A model generated the notes under the pieces. The model did no database searches and was not told the DNA's origin. It saw only the letters and a program-made list of their open reading frames with translations. The position numbers and the translations under genes were made by a program. 64,000 bases of DNA, taken from Gp13-AA77 sp035578005 (GTDB lineage Bacteria > Acidobacteriota > Terriglobia > UBA7540). The stretch spans positions 1 through 64,000 of the forward strand of contig DATJYK010000046.1 of the NCBI GenBank assembly GCA_035578005.1. The letters are read 5' to 3'. Positions 40,460-49,947 of this stretch are shown one piece after another. Within the stretch, counting starts at the first letter, position 1. The number at the start of each line of letters is the position of its first letter.

Positions 40460-41386
40460 CTACAAAGCCCGGCCGAACGGCGAAGGACTCAAGACTTCTT
40501 CGGGCTCCACGTGCACAAGAACCTCAGCAACTTGAGGCAATGACCTAACCACTTCGTCTTCGACTTGATGGGAGAGCCGATGCCCTTCGCGCACGGTCAT
40601 CTCGCCCTCCACCACAATGTGAAGGTCCACGTAGAAGCTGAATCCCATCTTGCGCACGTAACACTTGTCGAGACCCATGACACCTGGCACGCGAGCAGCG
40701 ATGTCTCTCACTTGGGCTTCGAGGCTTGCGTCCGGAGCAATGTCGGCGATTTCAAGCACTGCAGGCCGCAATTGCCTCCAGGCGTTGTAAAGGATCAAAG
40801 CCGCGGCGCAGAGTGCGGCCCATCCGTCAGCCGTTTGCCACCCTGGCCCTCCTAGCAGCGCGATGGAAATGCCAACAAAGGCGAACGCCGACGTGAGGGC
40901 GTCACTTCGGTGATGCCAGGCGTCGGTCTTCACCGCGGTGCTGCCGATGGCTCGGCCCACCGAGGCAACGTGGCGGAAAAGCAGTTCCTTGATGATGAGC
41001 ACGCCCGCCAGCACCACCAGCGTGTAAGGCGCGGGCGCGCGGTGCGGGGCCGTAATTTCACGAACGGCTTGATAAATGATGCCGAGCGCCGCCAGCATGA
41101 GCGCGAGGCTCACCACGATGGCGGCAATAGGTTCGGCCTTCCCGTGACCGTAGGGGTGGTCGGCGTCCGGAGGCTTGACCGCGATTTTCAACCCAAAGAA
41201 GACAACCAAACCACTGAACACGTCCGTGAGCGACTCCACGCCGTCCGCAACCAGTGCGAATGAGTGCCCCAGCAAACCCGCCGAGCACTTAGCTGTGCCC
41301 AGTCCCAAGTTCACACTGATGCCCAGGACCGTGGACTTCATGCCTCGGTCTGCAGCATTTCCTGCCGGATTCGCGATGTGATTCAT
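40460..41386 (-). CDS. Cation diffusion facilitator (CDF) metal transporter
   Basis: A 308-residue CDF protein with six membrane helices and a cytoplasmic C-terminal domain. Metal-site residues are in VADGVESLTDVFSG (D48, D55; the usual HS is ES), ADHPYGHGKAE (H77, H81) and KTDAWHHRSDALTS (D155, H158, D162 of the HxxxD site). The C-terminal domain has the ferredoxin-like GFSFYVDLHIVVEGEMTVREGHRLSHQVED with its His residues. It exports divalent cations such as Zn, Fe or Mn in exchange for protons; the D/D/H/D site resembles FieF-like members. It is encoded 177 bp downstream of the kinase on the same strand, but the link is unproven. Confidence 0.92.
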   Translation of the reverse strand: MNHIANPAGNAADRGMKSTVLGISVNLGLGTAKCSAGLLGHSFALVADGVESLTDVFSGLVVFFGLKIAVKPPDADHPYGHGKAEPIAAIVVSLALMLAALGIIYQAVREITAPHRAPAPYTLVVLAGVLIIKELLFRHVASVGRAIGSTAVKTDAWHHRSDALTSAFAFVGISIALLGGPGWQTADGWAALCAAALILYNAWRQLRPAVLEIADIAPDASLEAQVRDIAARVPGVMGLDKCYVRKMGFSFYVDLHIVVEGEMTVREGHRLSHQVEDEVVRSLPQVAEVLVHVEPEEVLSPSPFGRAL

Positions 41387-41491
41387 GGGGACCGGAGGGT
41401 ATTATATCTCCCACCGGCCGGCGACGCGCCGAAGGGGACTATTCCGTTACTGCTGACCACGGCGCGATACACCAACCCCCAGCCACCGGGC

Positions 41492-41596
41492 AGTGGTGCA
41501 GTTTGGCGCAGGGGCGGCCCTTGTGGTCGCCCATTTCGAATCTGTTCTGTCATTTGGGCGGCCACAAGGGCCGCCCCTACGCCAAACTGCACCACT
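41492..41596. repeat. 105-bp inverted-repeat element, copy A2
   Basis: Arms AGTGGTGCAGTTTGGCGCAG... and the complementary ...CCAAACTGCACCACT with the centre TTTCGAATCTGTTCTGTC. It is nearly identical along its length to the element at 26984-27090. It sits between the CDF gene and tRNA-Arg, ending 18 bp before the tRNA promoter. Confidence 0.92.
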
Positions 41597-41614
41597 ACTA
41601 ACCAGCGATACGCC

Positions 41615-41643
41615 TTGACCGGCCCGCGCCTCCGGGCTACACT
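41615..41643 (+). promoter_or_regulatory. Sigma-70-type promoter of tRNA-Arg
   Basis: TTGACC (41615-41620), a spacer of exactly 17 bp, and TACACT (41638-41643), 11 bp before the first base of the tRNA. This is the best-matching promoter seen in the window. Confidence 0.75.
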
Positions 41644-41654
41644 CACCATCAAGA

Positions 41655-41731
41655 GCGCCTGTAGCTCAGATGGATAGAGCGTTTGCCTCCGGAGCAAAAG
41701 GTCGCAGGTTCGAATCCTGCCAGGCGTACCA
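41655..41731 (+). tRNA. tRNA-Arg (anticodon CCG)
   Basis: A full cloverleaf: acceptor GCGCCTG/CAGGCGT (first pair G-T), D arm GCTC...GAGC, anticodon stem TTTGC/GCAAA with loop CTCCGGA (anticodon CCG, reads CGG), T arm GCAGG-TTCGAAT-CCTGC, discriminator A and an encoded CCA. There are no introns or mismatches. No integrase or duplicated 3' end lies downstream in the window, so it is not an evident integration site here. Confidence 0.97.
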
Positions 41732-41767
41732 CCATTCAGCGCGACGCCTAAATTAGACCAAAAGGGC

Positions 41768-41833
41768 GACCGCCTGTGAGGCGGTCACACTCACTAAGCC
41801 ACCCGCTCTGCGGGGGGTGTCTGACTGCGTCAG
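41768..41833 (+). terminator. Consecutive hairpins after tRNA-Arg
   Basis: GACCGCCT-GTG-AGGCGGTC (41768-41786), a C/G-rich stem around 41800-41819 and CTGAC-TGC-GTCAG (41821-41833) lie in a row downstream of the tRNA. They could end the tRNA transcript; none has a clear T-run, so they may act as processing signals instead. Confidence 0.45.
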
Positions 41834-41933
41834 GCACCTACGCTCACTTAACCCTCTTCACTTCGACGCTAACACCTCAGCACACTCTTCGCGGGCAGGG
41901 AACCGACTTGATAAAGCGAAAGGTGCGCTCCTG

Positions 41934-44003
41934 CTATCCCTTCGTGCACTCACGAATAGCCTGGCGCACGTCCGGAAACATGGCTCCATATTGCGATTTC
42001 GGTGCCTTGGCCAAGAACATTTCAAAGTAGTGAACGGCCTGGCGGTTGTCACCGGCCTTCTTATAGAGGAGCCCGAGATTCAGCAGCGGCTCGACCTCAC
42101 CGGGGCCAACTTCCAGCGCCTTCTCAAAGTCACCACGGGCTGAGTCCCCATCGTTACGCTGAATCGCCACCAACCCCAGGCCGTTCCAGGCCGCGGCATA
42201 AGAACTGTTCTGGACCGTGATGGCCTTGAACGCCTTTTCGGCATCGTCGATGCGGCCCATCTGGAGATAAGCGGTTCCGAGGTTACGCAGATTGTCCAGA
42301 TCCGTGGGATTGATCTGATTGGCGCGAACCATGGCATCGACGGCCTTTGGGAGCTGATGCAGGCGCAACTCGTCCCTCCCCAACCGGGAATACATTTGGT
42401 CGGTGCCAAGATTACTCTCGATGGCGCTTTGATAGACCTGGACGGCGCGAGGGAAGTTTTGCATTTTCTCGTAGGCGGTGGCGAGAAAAAGGTGGGACGT
42501 AGGATTTTGCGGGTCGCGCCTCAATCCTTCTTCCATCAATTGTGCCGCGGGCCCGTAGGCTTTCTTGTTGAGGAGTTCCTGAACTTGATATTGAATTTTC
42601 AAAATATCCACACGATCCTTGGGATCGGGAGCTTGGGTGCCGAGCTGAATTTCTCGCGGCGTCCCGGCGCTCACATATCCGAGAGATTCGAGCTCTTCTC
42701 GGGTCTGCGGATCAACCGCGCTGGACATGACCTTTTCCCGCTTGTTTTGTTCTCCGGCCACCTCCCAAATCTTGTTTTGCAACTGGCTCGCTTCCGCGGG
42801 GTGTTGTGCCACCAGGTTATTCGTTTCCTGCGGGTCGGTTTGCAGATTGTAGAGTTCCGGGTGCGGCGCTATGATCAGTTTCCACTCATCAGTGCGCATG
42901 GCGCGCAATTCTGACCAACCCATGTAGGTGCGTGGATAAAGTGTTTCAAGATAAGCGTAATTCGATCTGACGTGGCGGCCTTCCCGGATGAGGGGCCACA
43001 GGCTCACGCCCTGCACCTCGGCCCCGGGCGACAAATGTAAAAACTCAATGACCGTCGGCATCACGTCAATTGATCGCACCTGATCGCTGATCACCTTACC
43101 GGCAGGCACATCGGGCCCGGCCATGATGAGCGGCACATGCGTGGTGGAGCCATAGAGGAACACTCCGTGGGTCATCTCGCCGTGTTCGCCCAGGCTCTCC
43201 CCGTGGTCGCCGATCGCGACGATGAGGGTGCGGGGGCTCAACCCAGCCTGGTCAATCCAATCGAGCAGCCGGCCTACCTGTTCGTCCATGTAGGCGATCT
43301 CGCCCGAGTAGAGGTCTCTGGCATAGGTCTGCCTGTAGGGTTGGGGCGGGTCGTAGGGAGCGTGCGGGTCGTAATAATGGGCCCAGAGAAAAAACCTCCT
43401 CTGGCCGTTTTGTTTCAACCATTCGATGGCGTGGTCGGTCACCACCGAAGCGCGGCGCTCCGGGTAATTTCCCGGCAAATCTTCCTCGGCCTGGCCACTC
43501 ATGTCGTCATCGTAGGTCGCGAAGCCGTTTGATATCCCGAAATGCTTGCTCAAGATTCGCGACCCGACAAAGCCCGCAGTTTCAAAACCAGCGGCTTGCG
43601 CAATGGAGGCGATGGTGGGGTGACTTTTCGCGAGGGTAAAGCCACCCATGTCCCGCAGACCATGCACCGGCGGATAAGCACCCGTCATAATGCAGGCGTG
43701 GGAAGGCAGGGTGAGAGGTACCTGCGCGGTGGCATGAGCGAAACGCACACCTCGCGCGGCCAACGCGTCAAGGTGAGGGGTCTTGGCGCCGCGCGGACTG
43801 TAGCAACTCAGGTGATCCGCACGCGTCGTGTCCAGGGTGATGAGGAGGACGTTAGCGACTCGCGGGGTTTGCGCAGCGGGACTCCGAATCTCGTTTCGCC
43901 GGCAGGAAGTGCCCAGCATCGCAACAAGGGACAGAACGCAGGCAATCGTAGAATGCAATGCGCGGGAGGGGAAAACTCGAGAGTCTGAAAAATCTAACGT
44001 CAC
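41934..44003 (-). CDS. Sulfatase-like (alkaline-phosphatase superfamily) protein with TPR tail
   Basis: A 689-residue protein. The N-terminus has a lipoprotein-like signal (ACVLSLVAMLGTSC). A sulfatase-fold domain (about 50-420) shows LLITLDTTRADHLSCY (metal Asp D58), VPLTLPSHACIMTG (nucleophile position) and VAIGDHGESLGEHGEMTHG (metal Asp-His pair). The nucleophile position is Thr98 in place of the Cys/Ser of CxPxR sulfatases, so formylglycine cannot form. The enzyme is more likely a phosphoesterase or phosphotransferase of the superfamily. The C-terminal ~230 residues are TPRs (NPTSHLFLATAYEKMQNFPRAVQVYQSAI and similar). The GTG start at 44003 has no ribosome-binding site and is tentative. 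The gene is 125 bp downstream of the TonB receptor on the same strand; the partner or substrate is unknown. Confidence 0.85.
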   Translation of the reverse strand: MTLDFSDSRVFPSRALHSTIACVLSLVAMLGTSCRRNEIRSPAAQTPRVANVLLITLDTTRADHLSCYSPRGAKTPHLDALAARGVRFAHATAQVPLTLPSHACIMTGAYPPVHGLRDMGGFTLAKSHPTIASIAQAAGFETAGFVGSRILSKHFGISNGFATYDDDMSGQAEEDLPGNYPERRASVVTDHAIEWLKQNGQRRFFLWAHYYDPHAPYDPPQPYRQTYARDLYSGEIAYMDEQVGRLLDWIDQAGLSPRTLIVAIGDHGESLGEHGEMTHGVFLYGSTTHVPLIMAGPDVPAGKVISDQVRSIDVMPTVIEFLHLSPGAEVQGVSLWPLIREGRHVRSNYAYLETLYPRTYMGWSELRAMRTDEWKLIIAPHPELYNLQTDPQETNNLVAQHPAEASQLQNKIWEVAGEQNKREKVMSSAVDPQTREELESLGYVSAGTPREIQLGTQAPDPKDRVDILKIQYQVQELLNKKAYGPAAQLMEEGLRRDPQNPTSHLFLATAYEKMQNFPRAVQVYQSAIESNLGTDQMYSRLGRDELRLHQLPKAVDAMVRANQINPTDLDNLRNLGTAYLQMGRIDDAEKAFKAITVQNSSYAAAWNGLGLVAIQRNDGDSARGDFEKALEVGPGEVEPLLNLGLLYKKAGDNRQAVHYFEMFLAKAPKSQYGAMFPDVRQAIRECTKG

Positions 44004-44128
44004 CGGGTTTAGCTTACACCAGTTGCCCGATTCAAACCCTGGTGTTCGATCGCCGAAAAACGTGCGGTCCGCCGGAGCGCGCCGCAGCCTGAGGGATTAG
44101 GGGTCACGGGTCACGTCGTGCCCTTCGG

Positions 44129-47100
44129 TTAGAAGTTAACTCGCAATGCGAACTGGATCACCCGAGGGCCGTTCATGGGCGAAGTGACCAGTCCAAAGGT
44201 GCCGCCTTGAGATGGTAGCCCGTCACCCAAGGCGGTGTCGGGGTCGCCGAGTCCCGTACGGTTGAAAACGTTGAACATGTCGCACCGAATCTGGGCGGTG
44301 AACCTTTCGTTGATTCGTGTGTTCTTGATGATTCCAAAGTCCTCGTTTAGTTGGAACGGTCCGCGGGTCTGCGGCAGGAACCGCGGCCCGGTTCCTATTC
44401 GCAATGGGTAATTGCCGTTCGGAGAGGCAGGCGGATCACCAAAGGCCGCGGGGTTTAGCCATGCGCTCCCGTTCGTTATCGCGCCGGTATTCGGATCGGT
44501 AACCAGGACGGCATTTAATCCTTGCGGCTTCATCTCTTGGGGCGCGCCCGAAAGGACGTCGGCATGGATGCCAGGGACGACAGCCACCCCACTCGCCAGG
44601 AAGTTGTTTAGCGAAGAGGACACATACAACGGATCGCCCGAGAGGTACTGTTGGATGGCCGAAATCTGCCACCCGGAAAACAACCGATCCAATGCTCCGC
44701 CGGAATTCAGCCATTTCTGGCCGCGCCCAATGGGGAGCGCGTATATCCATGTGAGCTTCAAACTTTGAGGGTGATCAAAAGAAGCAATGGACTTTTCCAG
44801 CTTGCGGTTGTAGAAGTCCTGCACCGCGTAGCTGGGATAATAGAGGGCGGTGTCCGTGTCGTCAATCGTCTTCGAAAACGTATAGGCCCCGATGAACGTC
44901 AACCCGTGAGCGGAGTTCTTGCGCGCCGTGACTTGCAAGGCGTGATAGCTGGAACTGCCCATGGTTGGGTAGTTGTTGGTCAGGCTGAAGAACTGAGGAT
45001 AAGGCATGGTACCGGTGGAAACGCTGGTGTCCCAGTTGTTGTTTTCAAAATCTGGATAGGGCAACTTGGTGATCCCGTAACTTGCCAGGATGGGTCCATT
45101 GACAGGATCGGCCAAATCGGTCGCCAAGTCATCGTCCAACATGTCGCCCAAACCCAGGAATTTCGAATTGATTGGGTTAAAATCCTGCGCGAAGTTGCTG
45201 TCCAGCAGACGTGTTCCCTTCGATCCCACATAGTTCGCTTCAATCATCACGTCGTGCGGAAGCAGATACTGGAATCCCGCGCTCCAGTTTTGCACGTAGG
45301 GCTGGGCCAGAGAGTTTCGAGTGTAGAAGTCGAGAGTGTTGCCATTGGCCGATGACGGATCGCGATCGGGAAGCGTGCCCGTGAAGGCCGGCAGACCAAT
45401 CTGGGCGTTCGCCGGCAGTGGCGCACTCTTCAACGCCGACAGATAGGCGACCGGATCAATGCTGGAAGTGCCGGTCTTGCGGTGAACCACCACGGAGCTG
45501 TTGAAACCGAAAATGTTCTGGCTGCCGAAGTTATTCAAGATGGGAGGGCCGTAAGAGATTCCGTATCCGCCCCGCAAGATCAGGTTATTCCGGAGCGCGT
45601 AGGCTAAGCCGAAACGCGGCCCGAACTCCTTGTAGTACCAATCCTGGAAGGAAGTCCGGTTGATGCATCCCGTGCAGTTGCCCAAAAAGACCAGCGCGCC
45701 CGGAATGTTATCTGCGCCAGGATTCGGCACCGTGGAATCGAATCCGGATTGGCGATTGAACGCTTCCGTCTTGGGGAGAGGCAGCTCCCAGCGCAGGCCA
45801 ATATTGAGCGTCAGCTTGGGTGTGGTTTTCCAGTCATCCTGGACAAAAAGAGCGAGCACGCCGGAGCGGTAGCCGGGGCCCGTTGCGTAGACGCTCCTGT
45901 TCGCCCCATCTGCGGCGCCCATCATCCAGCTCGCGAAGGGATGGCCTGTAGAAGTTGGAAAGCCGGGGAGCGAGGTTTCCTTACTGTTGAACGAGAAGGA
46001 GCCCGACTCGGGGCCTGGTTCATCGGTATTGTAACGATAGCGGGTGAAGTCACCACCGAATTTCAAGCTGTGCTTGCCGCGAGTTGTGGTGAAAGTGTCT
46101 TGCCCGATGTAGCTCTCCGAAGGATCGATGTTGGCGCACCCCACGCCTAACGCCGACATAAACTGGATATGCTTGTTGCTGCCGACGCTGAAGCTGGTGC
46201 GCGGAAAACAGTTGTTGGGAATGCCCGGAATACCCAATTGAGGGGTATATTTGGCGTTGTTAGTGAGATTGTTCGCGTTATTGGTGCGGTTGTAGGCCAG
46301 CGTGGCCACGTTTACCGAATGGTCGTTAACGGTCCAACTCCACGTCAGGCGCGCCTGCGGTCCGATTACATCTTGGTTCTTGTAAGTGGTGATGGGCTGC
46401 CCCGGGAAGGGCGGATAGGCGGAATCCGATGTATTCCGTTTCCACAGGACGCGGCTGTAATAGCCGAACATCTCAGTGAGTCTGTGATTGGAGCTGAGCA
46501 CCTCGTCCATTTTCACGTTATAGGCGTTCCGGTCTAAGACAGGCGTCGAGGGCGCGATCCGCGGAGTGTTTCTTAAGTCGCCGCTGAATAGAGGATCTGG
46601 AAATAGCGGAAGAAGAACGGAGTTGGCTTGGCTGAATCCCGTTGACGGAATGATGTTGCCCGGGAAGGGGTCGCGGATGCTGGTGCTCTCCGTAGCCGTT
46701 AGGCCGGTTACAGGGTCGACTTGTCCAGCCGTCACGTTTCGAGTGGTTGTGGGATCGTAAATCTCGTTCGTGTAGACGGGACGCCCCAGAGCATCCGTTC
46801 CAACCTGCGCTCCCAGAAAAGAACTGAAGTCCCCTCCCCGCATGGCAGGCGTCGGGATGGTGGTAAGGCTGCCATAGGAGAAGTTGGTGAACCGGTCTCC
46901 CTCGTAACTGAAAAAGAAGAATACTTTGTCTTTGCGGATGGGGCCGCCGATGGTGCCGCCGAAGTTGTTTTCCTTCTCATTGTTCTTCGTCGAGCCCGGA
47001 AACGCGTTCACCAGCAATCCCGCGGCATTAAAAACAGGGTTCTTGTTGTACTCAAAGGCGGTGCCGTGAAATTGATTGGTGCCCGACTTCATTTGGAAGT

Positions 47101-47806
47101 TAACGATGGCGCCGCCCGTGTCTCCATACTCAGCAGAATAGTTGCTCATCTGCACTTTAAACTCGCCAATGGCGTCCGTGCCGGGGTGGTACTCATCCAT
47201 GGATCCGCCGCTCATGTCGTAGCGGCCGATCGTAACTCCGTCAATGAGGATATTGTGGCTGAATTGCTGTCCTCCGTTGATGGAGCCTTGATAGGGGTCC
47301 CCCACTGCACCGGGAAGGCTTCTGAAGATGAAGCTCTGTGCCTGCCGGCCGCCGTCATCGAGAGGAATGGGCAGCGTTTGGAATTCTTGCGGAGTGATGC
47401 TGGACGATACCTCCGCCGTGGAAGGCGTCAGCAACGTAGCCGCAGCCGTCACCTCAACCCTCTGCGTCTGGCTGCCGACTTGCAGCGTTATGTCGACCGT
47501 CACCGGTTGGGCCACCGGTACCACGATGTGATCGGCCACTTCGCTTTTGAAGCCCTCTTTCAGAGCTTGCAGGCGATACGTCCCCGGGGGCACGGGCACA
47601 CGATAGTAGCCGGCGCTACTTGACTTGGCGGTCCAGACCACGCCGGTGTCGACGTTTGTGATGGTTAGAGCGGCGTCGGGAATCACCCCGCCGCCGGTGT
47701 CCTGAATGGTGCCGGTGATGGCGCCCAGATTACCCTGCCCCAAAGCGTAGCCGGACCACAGAAGGACAGCGCAGCCGAGTAGGAGGATTCCAACCTGCTT
47801 CCGCAT
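44129..47806 (-). CDS. TonB-dependent receptor, Oar-like with carboxypeptidase-regulatory domain
   Basis: A 1225-residue outer-membrane protein. GAGGGGG precedes the ATG, and residues 1-24 are a signal peptide (MRKQVGILLLGCAVLLWSGYA). Residues 25-115 form a carboxypeptidase-regulatory-like Ig fold (GAITGTIQDTGGGVIPDAAL, GYYRVPVPPGTYRLQA). A plug domain follows (RSLPGAVGDPYQGSINGGQ, ILIDGVTIGRYDMSGG, SNYSAEYGDTGGAIVNFQMKSG), then a long beta barrel ending in the aromatic FALRVNF. This is the expanded Oar-like family typical of Acidobacteriota, thought to import glycans or peptides or to aid adhesion. The glycosidase genes diverging from its start suggest a glycan substrate (inference). Confidence 0.93.
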   Translation of the reverse strand: MRKQVGILLLGCAVLLWSGYALGQGNLGAITGTIQDTGGGVIPDAALTITNVDTGVVWTAKSSSAGYYRVPVPPGTYRLQALKEGFKSEVADHIVVPVAQPVTVDITLQVGSQTQRVEVTAAATLLTPSTAEVSSSITPQEFQTLPIPLDDGGRQAQSFIFRSLPGAVGDPYQGSINGGQQFSHNILIDGVTIGRYDMSGGSMDEYHPGTDAIGEFKVQMSNYSAEYGDTGGAIVNFQMKSGTNQFHGTAFEYNKNPVFNAAGLLVNAFPGSTKNNEKENNFGGTIGGPIRKDKVFFFFSYEGDRFTNFSYGSLTTIPTPAMRGGDFSSFLGAQVGTDALGRPVYTNEIYDPTTTRNVTAGQVDPVTGLTATESTSIRDPFPGNIIPSTGFSQANSVLLPLFPDPLFSGDLRNTPRIAPSTPVLDRNAYNVKMDEVLSSNHRLTEMFGYYSRVLWKRNTSDSAYPPFPGQPITTYKNQDVIGPQARLTWSWTVNDHSVNVATLAYNRTNNANNLTNNAKYTPQLGIPGIPNNCFPRTSFSVGSNKHIQFMSALGVGCANIDPSESYIGQDTFTTTRGKHSLKFGGDFTRYRYNTDEPGPESGSFSFNSKETSLPGFPTSTGHPFASWMMGAADGANRSVYATGPGYRSGVLALFVQDDWKTTPKLTLNIGLRWELPLPKTEAFNRQSGFDSTVPNPGADNIPGALVFLGNCTGCINRTSFQDWYYKEFGPRFGLAYALRNNLILRGGYGISYGPPILNNFGSQNIFGFNSSVVVHRKTGTSSIDPVAYLSALKSAPLPANAQIGLPAFTGTLPDRDPSSANGNTLDFYTRNSLAQPYVQNWSAGFQYLLPHDVMIEANYVGSKGTRLLDSNFAQDFNPINSKFLGLGDMLDDDLATDLADPVNGPILASYGITKLPYPDFENNNWDTSVSTGTMPYPQFFSLTNNYPTMGSSSYHALQVTARKNSAHGLTFIGAYTFSKTIDDTDTALYYPSYAVQDFYNRKLEKSIASFDHPQSLKLTWIYALPIGRGQKWLNSGGALDRLFSGWQISAIQQYLSGDPLYVSSSLNNFLASGVAVVPGIHADVLSGAPQEMKPQGLNAVLVTDPNTGAITNGSAWLNPAAFGDPPASPNGNYPLRIGTGPRFLPQTRGPFQLNEDFGIIKNTRINERFTAQIRCDMFNVFNRTGLGDPDTALGDGLPSQGGTFGLVTSPMNGPRVIQFALRVNF

Positions 47807-47961
47807 AGAGCCCCCTCGATGACTCTAGCAACATGCGAACAGAAACAAACTTCAGCCTTGCGCGCGGCGGTTACAAGCCAAGCCGACTACCGTACCCAAA
47901 TACCACCCGCGACCCTTTCTGTCAAGAAAATTCGTCGTGTGGAGCACCCGAAGGACAAGGG

Positions 47962-47988
47962 CCCGGCGCGCTGTCCATCCGCGCCGGG
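47962..47988. promoter_or_regulatory. GC-rich hairpin in the receptor/glycosidase divergent region
   Basis: Perfect 9-bp stem CCCGGCGCG/CGCGCCGGG around a 9-base loop, followed on the + strand by TCTTTC, 78 bp before the DUF4832 gene. It could be a leader attenuator for that gene or a short terminator. The remaining 47807-48066 region shows no other structure. Confidence 0.5.
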
Positions 47989-48066
47989 TCTTTCACCTGC
48001 TGGTGGAGAATCTGCTTGACAGTGCGTGCCGAATGAAACTAAAAGCAAGTCTGCGGAAGCGAAACA

Positions 48067-49533
48067 ATGTGCAGGAGTAGGGCACTGCGCACTCTTAACG
48101 CGTTTCAAGGGCGAGCTCAGTTGGTAGTGCTGGCCTCCGTCGTTCTGGCGCTTACAGCGGCAGCGCAGAATGGGAGCCACGGTGAGACGGTGGTGGTGCG
48201 GCCGGCCGAGATTCACGACGTATTGGTGAATCCCGGCATGGGCATCACCACCTTCCAGCGATTTAACGGCGATCCGCTGAACCCTGGCCTCGGGTGGTCT
48301 GAGGAGGGACCGATCGCGCCCAGCACTGCGGCGCAAGCGCCGCCTGATTTCCCCGACACTTCCATTGCTTACTGCCGCTGGTTCTGGGATGTGATTGAGC
48401 CTGAGCCCGGCAGATTCCGCTGGGACATCATCGACAATGCCGTTTCCCAGGCGCGCGCGCACCACCAGAAGTTGGCCATGCGCCTGATGCCCTATGATCC
48501 CAAGCATCCGCTGCCCGCTTGGTACCGAAATTCGGGCGCGCGCCGTGCCAACCAACCGACGGACAAAGACGGCAACATCTGGCAGCCTGATTTTACCGAC
48601 CCGCTGTATCTGAAATATTGGGGGGAATTGGTGGCTGCAGCGGGGGAGCGCTACGACGGACTTCCGGGCATCGATACGGTCGATATCTCTTCGGTCGGCT
48701 ACTGGGGCGAGGGATGGAGTCCGTACATGCCGCCCTTCCCTTACCAGAAGGCCTTGATCGACATCTGGCTTGACGCCTTCAAACGTACGCCGCTGCTGAT
48801 GAATTTCGATGAACAGCAAGCCCTCAGCTACGGTACCGAGAACGGAGCAGGCTGGCGACTCGACTGCCTGGGAGATATGCGGCTGACGTCCGACAACAAG
48901 GATTTCCGGGCAGAGATGCTCACGGTGTATCCTCAGCAGGTTGTGCGCGCGGGGATTCAGGATGTCTGGCAGCATCGTCCGGTGTCGCTCGAATCCTGCT
49001 GGGTGCCGGGCTACTGGCTGAAGCAAGGCTGGGACGTCAACTATATCCTCGATCAGGCTCTGCGCTGGCACGTTTCCTCCGTCAACATCAAGTCTTCTGC
49101 CATACCGTCCCAGTGGAAGCCGGAATTCGACGAGTTTGAGAAAAAGATGGGCTATCGATTTATTCTGAGGCGCGTGGAGTATCCGAAGTCGGCTGGCACC
49201 GGCGCCATGATGCCGATTCACATGTGGTGGCTGAACGCAGGCGTCGCTCCGGTCTATGAGGAATACTGGCTCGCCCTGCGGCTGAAGGCCGAAGACGGTT
49301 CGGGCGCCGCGGTCATCCGGGTTCCTGTTGACGTCAGGAAGTGGCTGCCTGGCGACGCGGTTTTTGACGGCACCATCTATATTCCCGAAAGCCTCAAACC
49401 GGGACCCTACACCCTCGAAGCCGGAATGCTGGACCCTTTGACCTGGCCGGCCGGTCCGCCAGCCATCCGCTTTGCCATCGAGGGCAGACAGTCCGACGGC
49501 TGGTACCGCCTGGGCACAATTACGATCCGCTAG
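48067..49533 (+). CDS. DUF4832-type glycoside-hydrolase-like protein
   Basis: A 488-residue exported protein with a signal peptide after a longer N-terminus (LVVLASVVLALTAAAQ, near residue 34). The body resembles DUF4832 proteins with a GH42-like TIM barrel: the NPGMGITTFQRF start, SIAYCRWFWDVIEPEPGRFRWDIIDNAV, LAMRLMPYD, SSVGYWGEGWSP (candidate acid/base Glu) and PLLMNFDEQQ. A beta domain with NAGVAPVYEEYWLALRL follows, then a C-terminal IPESLKPGPYTLEAGMLDPL, the DUF4832 signature. It probably acts on plant or microbial polysaccharide. It diverges from the TonB receptor and precedes a GH42-like gene on the same strand. Confidence 0.82.
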   Translation: MCRSRALRTLNAFQGRAQLVVLASVVLALTAAAQNGSHGETVVVRPAEIHDVLVNPGMGITTFQRFNGDPLNPGLGWSEEGPIAPSTAAQAPPDFPDTSIAYCRWFWDVIEPEPGRFRWDIIDNAVSQARAHHQKLAMRLMPYDPKHPLPAWYRNSGARRANQPTDKDGNIWQPDFTDPLYLKYWGELVAAAGERYDGLPGIDTVDISSVGYWGEGWSPYMPPFPYQKALIDIWLDAFKRTPLLMNFDEQQALSYGTENGAGWRLDCLGDMRLTSDNKDFRAEMLTVYPQQVVRAGIQDVWQHRPVSLESCWVPGYWLKQGWDVNYILDQALRWHVSSVNIKSSAIPSQWKPEFDEFEKKMGYRFILRRVEYPKSAGTGAMMPIHMWWLNAGVAPVYEEYWLALRLKAEDGSGAAVIRVPVDVRKWLPGDAVFDGTIYIPESLKPGPYTLEAGMLDPLTWPAGPPAIRFAIEGRQSDGWYRLGTITIR

Positions 49534-49653
49534 TCTAGCGCCCTGCCACGCGTCATCGATCACCACCGCGCCGAAGCAAGGTTTTATCCCTGCAGCAGAT
49601 CCGGGAAAAATGTTACAAAACGCACGCTTTTGGGGCCAACTAACTGAAGATTA

Positions 49654-49761
49654 AAAACTTACAGAATTGGGTTCGCCCCCCTCGAAAAATGCCAAAACAG
49701 CCTCTTTTTTCGCCTGTAACCTACTCTATCTAAAGGGCCAGCCCACCATTGGGTTCGATGC
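49654..49761. repeat. Dispersed non-coding block (copy 2 of 2)
   Basis: Diverged copy of 18032-18136: it starts with AAAAACTTACAGAATTGGGT plus a C-run, has a T-rich centre and ends with CCATTGGGTTCGATGCG. It lies in the 1079-bp gene-free stretch 49534-50612, which also contains the palindrome pair, two ATTCCGGCTT words (near 49902 and 50079) and a 14-bp duplication. Confidence 0.7.
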
Positions 49762-49947
49762 GACTCCGAAGTGGCTCCTGACAGGATTCGAGTACGTGAC
49801 TGGTTCGGGACCCGCAAGGCCGCCAACCTCCGGCACCGCCCCCGAGGCCGCTGCCGGACCAGACTCCCGACATAAGCTCTCAAGCCCTCTGGTATCAGCA
49901 AGATTCCGGCTTGGCTCGCCGGGCATCCGTTCCTCAGGTGCACGCGT

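Noticed and set aside
41655..41731. Integration (att) site at the tRNA-Arg 3' end
   Set aside because: No integrase and no second copy of the tRNA 3' end could be found in the window.
41934..44003. Calling the gene an arylsulfatase
   Set aside because: The nucleophile position is Thr, not the Cys/Ser needed for formylglycine, so only the superfamily can be stated.
46721..47623. 300-codon open frame on the + strand opposite the TonB receptor
   Set aside because: Shadow of the receptor's N-terminal region; no start signal.
47887..49566. 559-codon open frame on the - strand
   Set aside because: It is antisense to the DUF4832 gene, whose signal peptide and family motifs are clear; the antisense product has no ribosome-binding site or motif.
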